Shown piece by piece: positions 1-11,771 of a stretch of DNA of 64,000 nucleotides. Each line of letters opens with the position of its first letter. Position 1 is the first letter of the stretch. Source of the stretch: Candidatus Binatia bacterium (lineage in GTDB: Bacteria; Desulfobacterota; Binatia; UBA12015); the NCBI GenBank assembly GCA_029248525.1, contig JAQWJE010000040.1, positions 1-64,000 on the forward strand, read 5' to 3'. Below the pieces are notes generated by a model. That model was not told the DNA's origin. It worked only from the letters and a program-made list of their open reading frames with translations, and made no database searches. Made by a program: the position numbers and the translations under genes.

Positions 1-1
1 T

Positions 2-142
2 GATTTTTCACGCATGAAGGGACTTTTGAAGTATCCGGTAGTTTTTGACGGTCGGAACGTGTACGACCCGGCTCGTATGGAAGAAGCAGGCTTTACGTAT
101 TATTCGATGGGTCGACCGACGGTGGGGCCGGGGCTGAAATGA
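2..142 (+). CDS. UDP-glucose 6-dehydrogenase, C-terminal fragment
   Basis: The window opens inside this gene; only the last 46 codons are visible. They contain [16 protein letters not shown] followed by a tail ending in YYSMGRP, which is the typical end of UDP-glucose 6-dehydrogenase (Ugd/TuaD/RkpK family), where the substrate- and NAD-binding C-terminal domain finishes. The enzyme oxidises UDP-glucose to UDP-glucuronate with two NAD+. The stop codon overlaps the start of the next gene (ATGA), which encodes the enzyme that uses UDP-glucuronate, so the two are very likely translationally coupled. The catalytic part lies outside the window. Confidence 0.85.
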   Translation, partial: DFSRMKGLLKYPVVFDGRNVYDPARMEEAGFTYYSMGRPTVGPGLK

Positions 143-1095
143 GTCGCCGAATCCTGATTACCGGTGGTGCCGGATTTATTGGCTCGCATCTGGCCGACCG
201 CCTTCTTGCGGACGGAAACGAGGTGATCGCTATTGATAACCTCGCCACGGGGCATACCCGAAATATCGAGCATCTGGCCGGGAATACCAACTTCCGCTTC
301 ATCCACCATAACGTCACCGAGTATATTTATATCGAAGGCCATCTGGATGTTGTGCTGCACCTGGCCTCGCTGCCCAGTCCCGTCGATTATCTGAAGTTGC
401 CGATTCCGACACTCAAGGTCGGCGCGCACGGAACCCACAAGGCCTTGGGGCTGGCGCGAGCAAAGGGCGCGCGTTTCATGTTGGCCTCGACGTCCGAAGT
501 TTATGGCGACCCGCTCGTGCATCCTCAGCCAGAGGACTACTGGGGGAACGTGAACCCGGTCGGGCCTCGCGGGGTCTATGATGAGTCGAAGCGCTTCGCC
601 GAAGCGATGACCATGGCGTATCATCGCTACCACGGGCTGGACACGCGGATCTTTCGTATCTTCAATACCTACGGCCCACGGATGCGTCCGGATGACGGAC
701 GAGTCGTGACGAATTTCATCAACCAGGCGCTCCATGGTCAGGACCTGACGGTCTATGACGACGGATCACGGACGCGAAGCTTTTGCTACGTGAGTGATCT
801 GGTCGAGGGCATTCTTCGATTGATGGACTCCGATGAAGTCGATCCCGTCAATCTGGGCAATCCCGGCGAGATGACGATTCTGGAATTCGCGGAAGTCGTG
901 CGCCGATTGACCGGTGAAGTCTCGGCGCTGAACCATGTCGTGCCGACGGACGAGAGGACCAAGGACGACCCTCAAGTTCGCCGACCGGATATCACCAAGG
1001 CCCGCAAGGTATTGGGGTGGGAGCCTCAGGTCAGCCTGGACGAGGGGCTTGGGCATACGATCGAGTATTTTCGGGAGCTCTTTGCCGCGCCCTGA
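139..1095 (+). CDS. uxs: UDP-glucuronate decarboxylase (UDP-xylose synthase)
   Basis: A 318-residue extended short-chain dehydrogenase/reductase. The N-terminus has the Rossmann motif [15 protein letters not shown], the active site has YDESKRFAE (Tyr-x-x-x-Lys), and [16 protein letters not shown] is the usual substrate loop of UDP-glucuronate decarboxylases. The family converts UDP-glucuronate to UDP-xylose with bound NAD+. It directly follows the UDP-glucose dehydrogenase that makes its substrate, with a 4-nt ATGA overlap. The product would supply xylose for a cell-surface glycan, perhaps the one made by the locus at 27-57 kb (inference). A dTDP-glucose dehydratase or UDP-galactose epimerase is less likely given the neighbour and the substrate loop. 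Confidence 0.85.
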   Translation: MSRRILITGGAGFIGSHLADRLLADGNEVIAIDNLATGHTRNIEHLAGNTNFRFIHHNVTEYIYIEGHLDVVLHLASLPSPVDYLKLPIPTLKVGAHGTHKALGLARAKGARFMLASTSEVYGDPLVHPQPEDYWGNVNPVGPRGVYDESKRFAEAMTMAYHRYHGLDTRIFRIFNTYGPRMRPDDGRVVTNFINQALHGQDLTVYDDGSRTRSFCYVSDLVEGILRLMDSDEVDPVNLGNPGEMTILEFAEVVRRLTGEVSALNHVVPTDERTKDDPQVRRPDITKARKVLGWEPQVSLDEGLGHTIEYFRELFAAP

Positions 1096-1172
1096 TCCGT
1101 CCCCGAGCAACTGAGGCAGGTTCTGCGCGAAGCATCGTTGTCTGATAGGCTGGAGCCTCGGACCACGGCTTC

Positions 1173-2972
1173 ATGAATACGGAACGCATTCGGAATTTCT
1201 CGATCATCGCTCATATTGACCATGGCAAGTCGACGCTTGCCGATCGACTGCTGGAGCAGACGGGTACGGTAAGCTCCAGAGAAATGCAGGCTCAGCTCCT
1301 TGATGACATGGATCTCGAGCGGGAGCGGGGCATCACGATCAAGGCACGAGCCGTTCGTCTGACCTATCTGGCCGATGACGGTGAGCAGTATATCCTCAAC
1401 CTCATCGACACTCCGGGGCATGTGGACTTCCATTATGAGGTTTCGCGGAGCCTGTCGGCCTGCGAAGGCGCTATTTTGGTCGTCGATGCCGCACAGGGCG
1501 TGGAGGCCCAGACCCTCGCGAACGTCTATCTCGCTCTCGACAACGACCTCGAAATTCTTCCGGTCCTGAACAAGATTGATCTGCCATCGGCGGACCCGCC
1601 TCGGGTGCGCGCAGAAGTCGAGGATATGATCGGGCTGGATGCCAGTGATGCTCCCGAGGTCTCGGCCAAGCTCGGTACGGGGATCAAGTCGATTCTCGAA
1701 CAAGTGGTGGCCCACGTGCCTCCGCCGACGGGTCGCCCGGAGAATCCCCTCCAAGCTCTGATCTTCGATTCCTGGTTCGATCCATACCACGGTGCTGTCG
1801 TGCTGATGCGCGTGAAAGAGGGCGTTGTTCGCAAGGGGGACCGCATTCGCTTGATGGCGGCCGGAGAGGAATACGATGTGACCCGACTCGCCGTGCTGGC
1901 ACCTCAGGCAACTGAGGTGCCGGAGTTGGGCCCGGGCGAAGTCGGCATCTTGATGGCCTCGATCAAGGAGATCGAACACGCTCGTATCGGCGATACGGTG
2001 ACCTTGGCCAAAAAGGGTTCCACTGAGGCATTGCCTGGATTCCAGGAAGTAAAGCCGATGGTCTTCAGCGGCCTTTATCCGACGGATGGAAAGCAATACG
2101 AGGCACTGCGCACCGCTCTGGAAAAGCTGAAGCTGAACGACGCTGCGTTCTCGTATGAGGCCGAGAGCTCGATCGCATTGGGTTTCGGTTTCCGCTGCGG
2201 TTTCCTCGGGCTGCTGCATATGGAAATCGTCCAGGAGCGCCTCGAGAGAGAATTTTCTCTCTTGTTGATCACCACCGCTCCTACGGTCGCCTATCGAGTC
2301 ACGGATACGGCTGGCAATGTACTTCTCGTCGACAGTCCCTCCAAGCTGCCGGAGCCAACCGAGGTCGAGAAAATCGAGGAACCGGTCATTCTGGCGACCG
2401 TACATCTGCCCACGGAATATCTGGGTTCGGTTTTACGGTTATGCGAGGACAAGCGCGGCACCCAGAAGGAGATCCGCTATGCGGGTGAAAACCGGGCTCT
2501 GCTTGTCTACGAAATGCCCCTCAACGAGGTTGTGGCTGATTTTTACGACCGACTGAAAACTCTCTCTCGCGGTTACGCTTCGCTGGACTACGAGATGCAT
2601 GATTTCGTCGAAAGCAAGCTGGTCAAGCTGGACGTGCGGATCAACGGCGATGTGGTGGACGCCTTGTCGTTGATTGTTCATCGTGACCGAGCCTATGCTC
2701 GTGGTCGCGAACTGACGTCCAAAATGAAGGAACTCATTCCGAGGCAAATGTTCGAAATTGCCATTCAGGCCTCTCTGGGCAACAAGGTCATTGCACGGGA
2801 AACGGTCAAGGCTCTGCGCAAGAATGTCACGGCGAAGTGCTACGGTGGCGACATTTCACGCAAGCGAAAGCTGCTCGAGGCGCAGAAGGAGGGCAAAAAA
2901 CGAATGAAGCAGGTCGGGAACGTCGAAATTCCTCAGGAAGCCTTCCTCGCGGCCTTGAAGGTGGAATCTTGA
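1173..2972 (+). CDS. lepA: Elongation factor 4 (LepA), translational GTPase
   Basis: The 599-residue length is normal for LepA. The G1 motif [16 protein letters not shown] lies at about residues 12-27, DTPGHVDF (G3) and NKIDLP (G4) follow, and the C-terminus has the basic LepA-specific domain ([20 protein letters not shown]). The protein binds ribosomes and hydrolyses GTP; it is a back-translocase or assembly factor depending on the study. No clear ribosome binding site stands before ATG 1173; the nearest GGAG is about 17 nt away. The stop codon overlaps the TTG start of the signal peptidase gene, an arrangement (lepA-lepB) found in many proteobacteria. Confidence 0.97.
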   Translation: MNTERIRNFSIIAHIDHGKSTLADRLLEQTGTVSSREMQAQLLDDMDLERERGITIKARAVRLTYLADDGEQYILNLIDTPGHVDFHYEVSRSLSACEGAILVVDAAQGVEAQTLANVYLALDNDLEILPVLNKIDLPSADPPRVRAEVEDMIGLDASDAPEVSAKLGTGIKSILEQVVAHVPPPTGRPENPLQALIFDSWFDPYHGAVVLMRVKEGVVRKGDRIRLMAAGEEYDVTRLAVLAPQATEVPELGPGEVGILMASIKEIEHARIGDTVTLAKKGSTEALPGFQEVKPMVFSGLYPTDGKQYEALRTALEKLKLNDAAFSYEAESSIALGFGFRCGFLGLLHMEIVQERLEREFSLLLITTAPTVAYRVTDTAGNVLLVDSPSKLPEPTEVEKIEEPVILATVHLPTEYLGSVLRLCEDKRGTQKEIRYAGENRALLVYEMPLNEVVADFYDRLKTLSRGYASLDYEMHDFVESKLVKLDVRINGDVVDALSLIVHRDRAYARGRELTSKMKELIPRQMFEIAIQASLGNKVIARETVKALRKNVTAKCYGGDISRKRKLLEAQKEGKKRMKQVGNVEIPQEAFLAALKVES

Positions 2973-3595
2973 GTCGAGAGAAAGCAGCGCCCGGAAAGTC
3001 CATTGTCCGGGAATGGGCCGAGGCCATCATCGTGGCGTTGCTTTTGGCCCTTTTCATAAGGACTTTTTTCGTTCAGGCCTTCAAAATCCCTTCCGGATCG
3101 ATGCTGCCGACACTGCAGATCGGGGACCATTTGCTCGTCAACAAGCTGCTTTATGGCATCCGGGTCCCAATTGTCGGAAAGCGATATTTTGACTTCTTCG
3201 CGCCGGAGAGAGGGGATATCATCGTCTTCGTCTTCCCGGAGGACCCCGCCAAGGACTTCATCAAGAGAGTCGTGGGCATCCCGGGCGATGTGCTTGAGAT
3301 TCGCGAAAAAAAACTATTCCGCAACGGCCAGATGGTCGATGACGGAGATGAGCCTTATGCCCAGTACCTCGACCAGTCACAGAATAAAGTCCCCCGAGAC
3401 AATTGGGGACCGGAAACGGTTCCCGAAGGAAATGTCTTTGTATTGGGGGACAATCGTGACCGGAGCTATGACTCCCGGTTCTGGGGCTTCGTGCCCTTTG
3501 AGAACATCAAGGGCAAGGCCGTCGTCATTTATTGGTCCTGGGACGGAGAAGAAACCTGGGTTCGGTTCAATCGTATCGGAAACCTTCTGCAGTAG
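2969..3595 (+). CDS. lepB: Signal peptidase I
   Basis: I place the start at TTG 2969, which overlaps the lepA stop (TTGA) and has AAGGTGG a few bases upstream; this gives 208 residues. One N-terminal membrane helix ([16 protein letters not shown]) precedes the catalytic box [10 protein letters not shown] (nucleophile Ser). The general-base Lys box is [11 protein letters not shown], and [14 protein letters not shown] is the conserved box E. The enzyme cleaves signal peptides on the outer face of the inner membrane. A longer reading from 2837 is open but would lie inside lepA and lacks a better start. Secreted products in this window, such as the beta-helix protein, would be its substrates. Confidence 0.95.
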   Translation: MSREKAAPGKSIVREWAEAIIVALLLALFIRTFFVQAFKIPSGSMLPTLQIGDHLLVNKLLYGIRVPIVGKRYFDFFAPERGDIIVFVFPEDPAKDFIKRVVGIPGDVLEIREKKLFRNGQMVDDGDEPYAQYLDQSQNKVPRDNWGPETVPEGNVFVLGDNRDRSYDSRFWGFVPFENIKGKAVVIYWSWDGEETWVRFNRIGNLLQ

Positions 3596-3683
3596 AACCG
3601 GCTCTTCAGCCGATCGAGCATTGTTTTCGAGTTTCCAGCCGGCTCCCGGGGGTTCTCATTTTCGTTCCACGTTCTATCTAAAC

Positions 3684-3699
3684 GGCCCTGATAGGGGCC
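3684..3699 (+). other. Short hairpin in the leader of the nucleotide-sugar dehydrogenase gene
   Basis: GGCCC TGATAG GGGCC forms a 5-bp stem with a 6-nt loop, ending shortly before the GGAGG ribosome binding site at about 3707. A second small stem, CGGCT CTTC AGCCG (3599-3612), lies just after the lepB stop. Neither has a T-tract, so neither is a convincing terminator. The 123-nt gap 3596-3718 otherwise shows nothing I can name; a promoter for the downstream gene is probable but not readable. Confidence 0.3.
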
Positions 3700-3718
3700 A
3701 TGTTCCCGGAGGAAACCC

Positions 3719-5074
3719 ATGTCCCTGAGTGAGAAGCTCAAAAATCACGAAGCCCGTGTCGGCGTCATCGGCCTCGGCTACGTTGGTCTGCCCTTGGTTG
3801 TCGAAATGGCGGAAGCTGGTTTCGAGGTTGTTGGAATCGATTCCGACCCACGCAAGGTGACCGAGATTAATGAAGGTCGCTCGTATATTGGCGACGTCAA
3901 AACCGAAACACTCGCGGCTCTGGTCAAGGCGGGCAAGATCTCGGCGACAACGGATCCAAGCATCCTGGCCGAACTTGATACCGTCAGTATCTGTGTTCCC
4001 ACGCCTCTGTCCAAGACCAAGGATCCCGACGTCAGCTACATTCTGTCGGCGGTCTCCTCGATCAAGAAGCATCTGAAGTCAGGCCAGTTAATCGTTCTGG
4101 AGAGTACCACCTATCCTGGAACGACAGACGAATTGATTCGAACGGAATTGGAAAGCGAAACTTTCCAGTCGGGCAAGGATTTCTTCCTCGCCTTCTCGCC
4201 GGAGCGAATCGATCCGGGCAACAAAACTCATGGGACGCGTAATACGCCCAAGGTTGTTGGCGGGATCACTCCTCGCTGCACGGAACTCGCGGTGCTGCTC
4301 TATTCGCAGTTCATCAAGACGGTGGTGCCCGTGTCCAGTGCGCGAACTGCCGAGATGGTGAAGCTGCTGGAAAATACTTTCCGAAGCGTCAATATCGGCC
4401 TGGTCAACGAGCTGGCTTCGATGTGTGACACCCTCGGTGTTGATGCCTACGAAGTGATCGATGCGGCAGCGACCAAGCCCTTCGGCTTTATGCCTTTCTA
4501 CCCGGGGCCGGGTCTCGGCGGGCATTGTATTCCCATCGACCCCCATTACCTTGCGTGGAAGTTGAAGGCGCACGATTTCACCGCACGCTTCATCGGATTA
4601 GCGTCCGAAGTGAACCAGAAAATGCCGGCGCTGGTCGTCGAGAAAGTCGCGGATGGACTGAATCACCACGGCCGTGCCGTAAAGGGCTCTCGGGTCCTGG
4701 CTCTCGGCGTTGCCTATAAAAAGGACGTCAGCGATATGCGTGAGTCGCCGGCCTTGTCGGTAATCCATCAACTCGTCGAGCGCGGTGCTTCCGTCAGCTA
4801 TCACGATCCCTATGTGGCCGAGATGGTGACCGAAGATGGTGCCATGGCCAGTGTGGAGCTCTCGGAGGAGACTTTGCGGCTCACTGATTGCGTGGTCATC
4901 TTGACCGATCATACCGAGTACGACATCTCGTGGGTGGTCGAGAATTCCCGTCTGGTGGTCGATACTCGAAACACAACCCGCGGCTTGGAAGATCGGTTTG
5001 GTGAAAGGATCATCAAATTGGGTGCGCCGGCTGGGTACTCGCAGCCGCAGGTCAAGTTGGCCGAAAGCGCCTGA
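3719..5074 (+). CDS. Nucleotide-sugar dehydrogenase, UDP-N-acetylglucosamine/galactosamine 6-dehydrogenase type
   Basis: A 451-residue UDP-sugar dehydrogenase with the N-terminal NAD motif VGVIGLGYVGLPLVVEMAEAG. The catalytic segment GLGGHCIPIDPHYLAWK contains the nucleophilic Cys; the form 'GGHCIPIDPHYL' is typical of WbpA/TviB-like UDP-HexNAc dehydrogenases rather than UDP-glucose dehydrogenases. The C-terminal domain has GVAYKKDVSDMRESPA. The expected product is a UDP-N-acetylhexosaminuronate for surface polysaccharide. GGAGG stands 8 nt before ATG 3719. It is the last gene before a strong terminator. Which HexNAc it uses cannot be told from sequence alone. Confidence 0.85.
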   Translation: MSLSEKLKNHEARVGVIGLGYVGLPLVVEMAEAGFEVVGIDSDPRKVTEINEGRSYIGDVKTETLAALVKAGKISATTDPSILAELDTVSICVPTPLSKTKDPDVSYILSAVSSIKKHLKSGQLIVLESTTYPGTTDELIRTELESETFQSGKDFFLAFSPERIDPGNKTHGTRNTPKVVGGITPRCTELAVLLYSQFIKTVVPVSSARTAEMVKLLENTFRSVNIGLVNELASMCDTLGVDAYEVIDAAATKPFGFMPFYPGPGLGGHCIPIDPHYLAWKLKAHDFTARFIGLASEVNQKMPALVVEKVADGLNHHGRAVKGSRVLALGVAYKKDVSDMRESPALSVIHQLVERGASVSYHDPYVAEMVTEDGAMASVELSEETLRLTDCVVILTDHTEYDISWVVENSRLVVDTRNTTRGLEDRFGERIIKLGAPAGYSQPQVKLAESA

Positions 5075-5098
5075 TTCGTATCGGCATGAGAAGAAAGA

Positions 5099-5130
5099 GG
5101 GCGGGTCCTTGGCGGGCCCGCCCTTTTTTT
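5099..5130 (+). terminator. Rho-independent terminator after the nucleotide-sugar dehydrogenase
   Basis: GGGCGGGTCC (5099-5108) pairs with GGGCCCGCCC (5114-5123) across the 5-nt loop TTGGC, with one T-G wobble, followed directly by seven T (5124-5130). This is the clearest intrinsic terminator in the window. It separates the plus-strand gene from the convergent oxidoreductase gene, whose stop codon begins at 5131. Confidence 0.9.
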
Positions 5131-6256
5131 ATGCCGCGATGACGTGCTCCCAGTGGCGCGAGTTGCTGGACCTTTCGATGGCCTCGAGGACCTGAAGATT
5201 TTGTCGTCCGTCGGAGAAGTTCGGTGATGGCGACGAGCCTGTCGCTACGGCAGCCAGAAAGTCGAGGATGGTATTGGTGAAGCTGTGTTCGTACCCCAGG
5301 AGATGTCCCGGCGGCCACCAGCCCTCGACGAAGGGATGGGACTCGTCGGTTGCCAGAATGGTGCGGAAGCCACTTTCGCTTCCAGCTTCTTCATAGAATT
5401 CCAGCTCGTTGAGTCGCTCGAGGTCAAACGAGAGGCTGCCCTTCTCGCCATTGATTTCAAACCTGTTGGCGTTCTTCCGGCCAGCGGCAAATCGAGATGC
5501 CTCCATCGTCCCGATGGCACCATTTTCGAAGCGCAGCAGGCTCAGGGCAGCGTCGTCGACATCGACCGCTCCGGTGCCTGATCCGTCTTCCAGGGGGCGC
5601 TGGTCGACGAAGGTCGTCAAATGACCGCTGACTTCGAGGATCTCGCCGACAAGGTGGCGGGCGAGGTCCAGCGAGTGTGATCCGATATCGCCGAGCGCTC
5701 CGGATCCGGCCCGGGTCTTCTGGAGCCGCCAGACCAGAGGGAACTCGGGGTCGATGATCCAGTCCTGGAGGTAGGTTCCCCGGAAATGGAAGATGCGTCC
5801 GAGGCGGCCCTCCTCGAGCAGTCGTTTGGCCAGAGCGACGGCGGGTACGCGGCGGTAGTTATGGCAGAGCATATGGACGATGCCGGCAGCTTCGGCGGCT
5901 TGCTCCATCGCGAGAGCCTCCGTGACCGTATTGGTCAGCGGCTTCTCGCAGAGAATCGCCTTGCCTGCGGCTGCCGCGGCAATCGCGATCTCCGCGTGCG
6001 AATCGCCCGGCGTACAAATGTCGACGATGTCGATATCGTCGCGTTGGATGACTCTCTGCCATGAGGTATCCGACTCCGCGAAGCCAAGGGTCTCCGCTGC
6101 GATCTCCGCGGCTTTGGCATCGCGGCCGCAGACCACCCTCAATTCGGGCGTGAGTGCCGGCTTTGCGAAATGTTTGGCCTGTCGCCAGGCATTGGCGTGG
6201 GCCCGCCCCATGAATTGATAGCCGATCATGGCGACTCGTGCGGATGTCTTCTTCAT
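5129..6256 (-). CDS. Gfo/Idh/MocA family NAD(P)-dependent oxidoreductase
   Basis: Start chosen at ATG 6256 ([20 protein letters not shown]), 4 nt after the stop of the upstream gene; this gives 375 residues, normal for the family. The N-terminal Rossmann motif is [17 protein letters not shown], the signature [12 protein letters not shown] carries the conserved Glu-Lys-Pro, and [16 protein letters not shown] has the usual catalytic His region. These enzymes oxidise or reduce sugars, inositols or their derivatives. Paired with a TIM-barrel isomerase/epimerase, it probably acts in sugar or inositol-like breakdown (inference). The substrate is not deducible. Confidence 0.85.
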   Translation of the reverse strand: MKKTSARVAMIGYQFMGRAHANAWRQAKHFAKPALTPELRVVCGRDAKAAEIAAETLGFAESDTSWQRVIQRDDIDIVDICTPGDSHAEIAIAAAAAGKAILCEKPLTNTVTEALAMEQAAEAAGIVHMLCHNYRRVPAVALAKRLLEEGRLGRIFHFRGTYLQDWIIDPEFPLVWRLQKTRAGSGALGDIGSHSLDLARHLVGEILEVSGHLTTFVDQRPLEDGSGTGAVDVDDAALSLLRFENGAIGTMEASRFAAGRKNANRFEINGEKGSLSFDLERLNELEFYEEAGSESGFRTILATDESHPFVEGWWPPGHLLGYEHSFTNTILDFLAAVATGSSPSPNFSDGRQNLQVLEAIERSSNSRHWEHVIAA

Positions 6257-6260
6257 CGGA

Positions 6261-8264
<2,004 letters not shown>

Positions 8265-8268
8265 GCAT

Positions 8269-9264
8269 ATGCTTTTTGAACGTCCGCATTTACTGGGCCT
8301 GGAAGGACTGACTGCAGAGGAACTGACCTTCCTGCTCGACACCGCGGAGTCCTTCAAGGAAGTTTCCGAACGGGAGATCAAAAAAGTACCCGCACTCCGG
8401 GGGCGGACGGTCATCAACCTGTTCTTCGAGCCGAGCACGCGCACAAGGACATCGTTTGAACTGGCGGCGAAGCGGTTGTCCGCAGACACGGTGAACCTGA
8501 ACGAGAAAGCCTCGTCGGCGACCAAGGGCGAGACGCTGAGCGATACCGCACGAAATATAGCCGCGATGCGTCCGGATGCGATCGTGGTGCGCCATCCAGC
8601 CTCCGGTGCGCCGGACCTGCTGGCGCGCCATGTGGACTGTCCGATTATCAACGCCGGCGATGGTTCCCACGAGCACCCCACGCAGGCCCTGCTGGATCTG
8701 CTGACGATCCGGGAGCGCAAGGGCTCGATTGCTGGTCTGACGGTAGCGATTGTCGGTGATGTTCTGCATAGCCGGGTTGCGCGCTCGAATCTCCACGCAC
8801 TGCTGACGTTGGGGGCCAAGGTGCGCTTTGTCGGCCCGCCGACATTGGTGCCCAGAGAGTTCGCGGCCATGGGGGCCGAGCTTTTTTACAATCTGGAAGA
8901 GGGCGTTCGCGATGCGGACGTCGTGATGATGCTCCGCATCCAGCGGGAGCGGATGAACGGCAAGTATTTCTCGTCGCTCTACGAGTATTCGCGACTCTAC
9001 TGCCTGTCGGTCGAGGCGCTCCAGCGTGCAGATCCCGAGGTGATCATTCTCCATCCGGGGCCAATGAACCGCGGGGTCGAAATTTCCAGTACCGTCGCGG
9101 ATGGCCCATATTCGGTGATCATGGACCAAGTGACGAACGGCGTCGCGGTCCGGATGGCAGCGCTTTACGTTCTGGTAGGAAGACGGCGTCCCGAGGCCAA
9201 TGAGGATGATTCGTCGTTCACGGAAACAGAGGAATTTTTGAAAAAGGCGGCACATAGTGAGTGA
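8269..9264 (+). CDS. pyrB: Aspartate carbamoyltransferase catalytic subunit
   Basis: A 331-residue ATCase. The carbamoyl-phosphate motif [15 protein letters not shown] is near residue 48, [11 protein letters not shown] follows, and [13 protein letters not shown] is the C-terminal signature of the B-type enzyme. It joins carbamoyl phosphate and aspartate in the second step of UMP synthesis. No regulatory PyrI subunit is nearby; the presence of PyrR and a dihydroorotase next door fits ATCases that assemble with dihydroorotase (inference). It overlaps pyrC by 8 nt. Confidence 0.97.
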   Translation: MLFERPHLLGLEGLTAEELTFLLDTAESFKEVSEREIKKVPALRGRTVINLFFEPSTRTRTSFELAAKRLSADTVNLNEKASSATKGETLSDTARNIAAMRPDAIVVRHPASGAPDLLARHVDCPIINAGDGSHEHPTQALLDLLTIRERKGSIAGLTVAIVGDVLHSRVARSNLHALLTLGAKVRFVGPPTLVPREFAAMGAELFYNLEEGVRDADVVMMLRIQRERMNGKYFSSLYEYSRLYCLSVEALQRADPEVIILHPGPMNRGVEISSTVADGPYSVIMDQVTNGVAVRMAALYVLVGRRRPEANEDDSSFTETEEFLKKAAHSE

Positions 9265-10621
9265 ACCAAGAATTCGGCGAGCGGCCGACAGACCCGTACT
9301 GATTGTTGGTGGGGAAGTGATCGACCCTGAAGGTCGACGCATAATGAAGGCAGACGTCCTTCTCGAGGATGGCGTGATTCGCGCGATCGAGCCCGGGCTG
9401 CACGCTTCCCGGGCCGGCGGCGAAGATGCTCTGATTATCGAGGCAGCCGGTCGATTCGTGATGCCCGGCTTGGTCGATATGCACGTTCATTTGCGGGAAC
9501 CGGGCTATGAATACCGGGAAACGATCGAAACTGGCGCTTTGGCGGCTGTTGCGGGCGGGGTGACCAGCGTTGCCTGTATGGCGAATACTCGCCCCGTGAA
9601 TGATTGCCCCTCGGTGACAAGATTTATTCTGGACCGAGCCGAGCAGGCGGGGCTTGCCCGGGTGCTGCCAGTTGGTGCGGTCAGCGTTGGCCTCGGCGGC
9701 GAGCATCTCGCTGAATTCGCGGGCATGGTGGAGGAGGGGATCGTCGCGGTATCCGACGACGGCCTGCCTGTGCGGGATGCCGAATTGATGCGACGCGCAC
9801 TGGAGTGTGCGCGGCTCTTTGATATCCCGGTCCTCGACCACGCAGAGGACCCGACCCTGGTCGCGGGCGGATGCATGCACGAAGGTGCGGTGTCCCTGCG
9901 GCTCGGTTTGCAGGGGATTCCGGCGGCTGCAGAAGACGTGATGGTGGCGCGCGATATTGCGCTGGCGGAACTCACGGGCGGGCACCTGCACATCTGCCAT
10001 ATGAGTTCAGGGCGTGCTGTCGAGATCGTGCGGGCGGCCAAGGCCTCCGGGATCAACGTCACAGCCGAAGTTTGCCCCCACCATCTTGAACTGACCGATG
10101 AGGCGGTGGTCCCTTACCGCACCGATGCCAAGATGGCGCCTCCTCTGCGCAGCGAAGAGGACCGGAACGCTCTGCGGGAAGGCCTGGTCGACGGGACGAT
10201 GGATGCGATTGCTACTGACCATGCACCGCACCATCGAGATGAGAAGGATGTCGAGTTCTCGATTGCCCAAAACGGTGTTGTCGGACTCGAAACGCTGCTG
10301 CCTCTGACCCTGCGTCTCGTTGAAGAGGGCGTGCTGGACCTGCCGACCGCGATCGCGCGCGTGACCAGCGAGCCTGCCAAGATCCTCAAGACAGCCTACG
10401 GACGAATGGCGGTTGGTGCGCCGGCGGATATCGCCGTCGTCGATGCCGAGCACGAATGGACCGTGACGCGGACCGAGCTCAAATCGAAGGGTAAGAATAC
10501 GCCCTTCAAGGGGTGGAAGATGCGGGGGCGCGCGACGCAGACGCTCGTGGCCGGCGCTTTGGTTCATGAGCAAATCGAGGCGAAGATGGGCTCCGCCGCG
10601 AACTCTGGAGGTGGTCAATGA
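9257..10621 (+). CDS. pyrC: Dihydroorotase, class I
   Basis: GTG 9257, inside the end of pyrB, gives 454 residues. The metal motif [17 protein letters not shown] holds the His-x-His pair, CHMSSG and CPHHL supply further His ligands, and ATDHAPHH contains the catalytic Asp. It closes carbamoyl aspartate to dihydroorotate. The motif SDDG sits where some class I enzymes use an Asp instead of a carboxylated Lys to bridge the metals (as in Aquifex). All key residues are present, so it should be active, unlike the inactive dihydroorotase homologues found next to some pyrB genes. Its stop overlaps carA (ATGA). Confidence 0.95.
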   Translation: MSEPRIRRAADRPVLIVGGEVIDPEGRRIMKADVLLEDGVIRAIEPGLHASRAGGEDALIIEAAGRFVMPGLVDMHVHLREPGYEYRETIETGALAAVAGGVTSVACMANTRPVNDCPSVTRFILDRAEQAGLARVLPVGAVSVGLGGEHLAEFAGMVEEGIVAVSDDGLPVRDAELMRRALECARLFDIPVLDHAEDPTLVAGGCMHEGAVSLRLGLQGIPAAAEDVMVARDIALAELTGGHLHICHMSSGRAVEIVRAAKASGINVTAEVCPHHLELTDEAVVPYRTDAKMAPPLRSEEDRNALREGLVDGTMDAIATDHAPHHRDEKDVEFSIAQNGVVGLETLLPLTLRLVEEGVLDLPTAIARVTSEPAKILKTAYGRMAVGAPADIAVVDAEHEWTVTRTELKSKGKNTPFKGWKMRGRATQTLVAGALVHEQIEAKMGSAANSGGGQ

Positions 10622-11769
10622 GTCCTGTCGTATCCAAAGCCGAAACCCGTGAGGAGGCTGTGCTCGTCCTGGCGGACGGGACCTCGTTCCGTGGGCGGGC
10701 CTTCGGTGCCGCGGGTGAGGCGTCGGGTGAAGTGGTCTTCAATACCTCGATGTCGGGGTATCAGGAGATTCTGACGGACCCCTCCTACGAAGGGCAGATG
10801 GTCGCGATGACGTATCCGGAAATCGGAAACGTCGGCGTGAACCCGGAAGATGTGGAATCGGGCCGGCCCCATGTCGGCGGATTTATCGTTCGGGAGTATT
10901 GGCCCGAGCCCTCGAGTTGGCGCGCCAAGCTGAGTCTCGGCGACTATATGAGAGAACATGGCATTGTGGGCATCGAGGATATTGATACCCGCTCTCTGGT
11001 GCGCCACGTGCGCGACACCGGAGCGCAGCAGGCCATTCTCAGCCCTGCGGTCGAGGATATTGCGCCGCTGATCGCGCGAGCCGCCGCATTGCCTTCTCTC
11101 GAGGGACAGGACCTGGCCAGTCGCGTAACCTGCGATTCGGCTTACGATTGGTCCGAGGGGGGGTGGACGCTCGGCAGCGGCTATGAAGTTCGGGAGCCCG
11201 GCCAGTATTTCGTCGTGGCTTTCGATTTTGGCCTGAAGCGTAATATTCTGCGCGGGCTCGTCGAGGCGGGATGTCGCGTGCGCGTGGTTCCCGCGCATAC
11301 CCCGGCGGCCGAAGTGCTTGCGATGAAGCCCGACGGGATTTTCCTCTCGAATGGCCCGGGCGATCCGGATGCGGTCGCCGGTGCCCGAGAAAATGTCGCG
11401 CAGTTGATCGGAGAGCGTCCGATCTTCGGCATTTGCCTGGGGCATCAGATTCTTGGTCTCGCGCTGGGTGGCAAGACCTACAAGCTGAAGTTCGGTCATC
11501 ACGGCGCCAATCATCCCGTGAAGGATCTGGCTACGGGTAAAGTCGAGATCACATCCCAGAATCATGGGTTTGCGGTCGATACCGACTCTCTGCAAGGGAC
11601 AGCCGTCCTGTCGCATGTCAATCTGAACGACAATACGGTCGCCGGATTGCGGCACGAGACGCTGCCGCTCTTTTCGGTTCAGTATCACCCCGAAGCATCC
11701 CCGGGTCCTCGCGACTCGAATTACCTTTTTCAAAGATTTGTTGAGATGATGGAGGCGAATCCGCGTTAA
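10618..11769 (+). CDS. carA: Carbamoyl phosphate synthase small (glutaminase) subunit
   Basis: A 383-residue protein with the CarA N-terminal domain ([20 protein letters not shown]) and a class I glutamine amidotransferase domain. The nucleophile is Cys in [16 protein letters not shown], and the His-Glu partners are in [11 protein letters not shown]. It releases ammonia from glutamine for CarB. GGAGGTGG precedes ATG 10618, which overlaps the pyrC stop. Carbamoyl phosphate from this pair serves pyrimidines (same operon) and arginine (argJ lies at 57.6 kb). Confidence 0.97.
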   Translation: MSPVVSKAETREEAVLVLADGTSFRGRAFGAAGEASGEVVFNTSMSGYQEILTDPSYEGQMVAMTYPEIGNVGVNPEDVESGRPHVGGFIVREYWPEPSSWRAKLSLGDYMREHGIVGIEDIDTRSLVRHVRDTGAQQAILSPAVEDIAPLIARAAALPSLEGQDLASRVTCDSAYDWSEGGWTLGSGYEVREPGQYFVVAFDFGLKRNILRGLVEAGCRVRVVPAHTPAAEVLAMKPDGIFLSNGPGDPDAVAGARENVAQLIGERPIFGICLGHQILGLALGGKTYKLKFGHHGANHPVKDLATGKVEITSQNHGFAVDTDSLQGTAVLSHVNLNDNTVAGLRHETLPLFSVQYHPEASPGPRDSNYLFQRFVEMMEANPR

Positions 11770-11771
11770 TC

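Noticed and set aside
1026-2405. 459-codon minus-strand open frame over lepA
   Set aside because: It lies fully opposite lepA motifs and encodes a His/Arg-rich low-information protein; a shadow.
3599-3612. Hairpin after lepB as a terminator
   Set aside because: Five base pairs and no T-tract; read-through into the next gene is likely.
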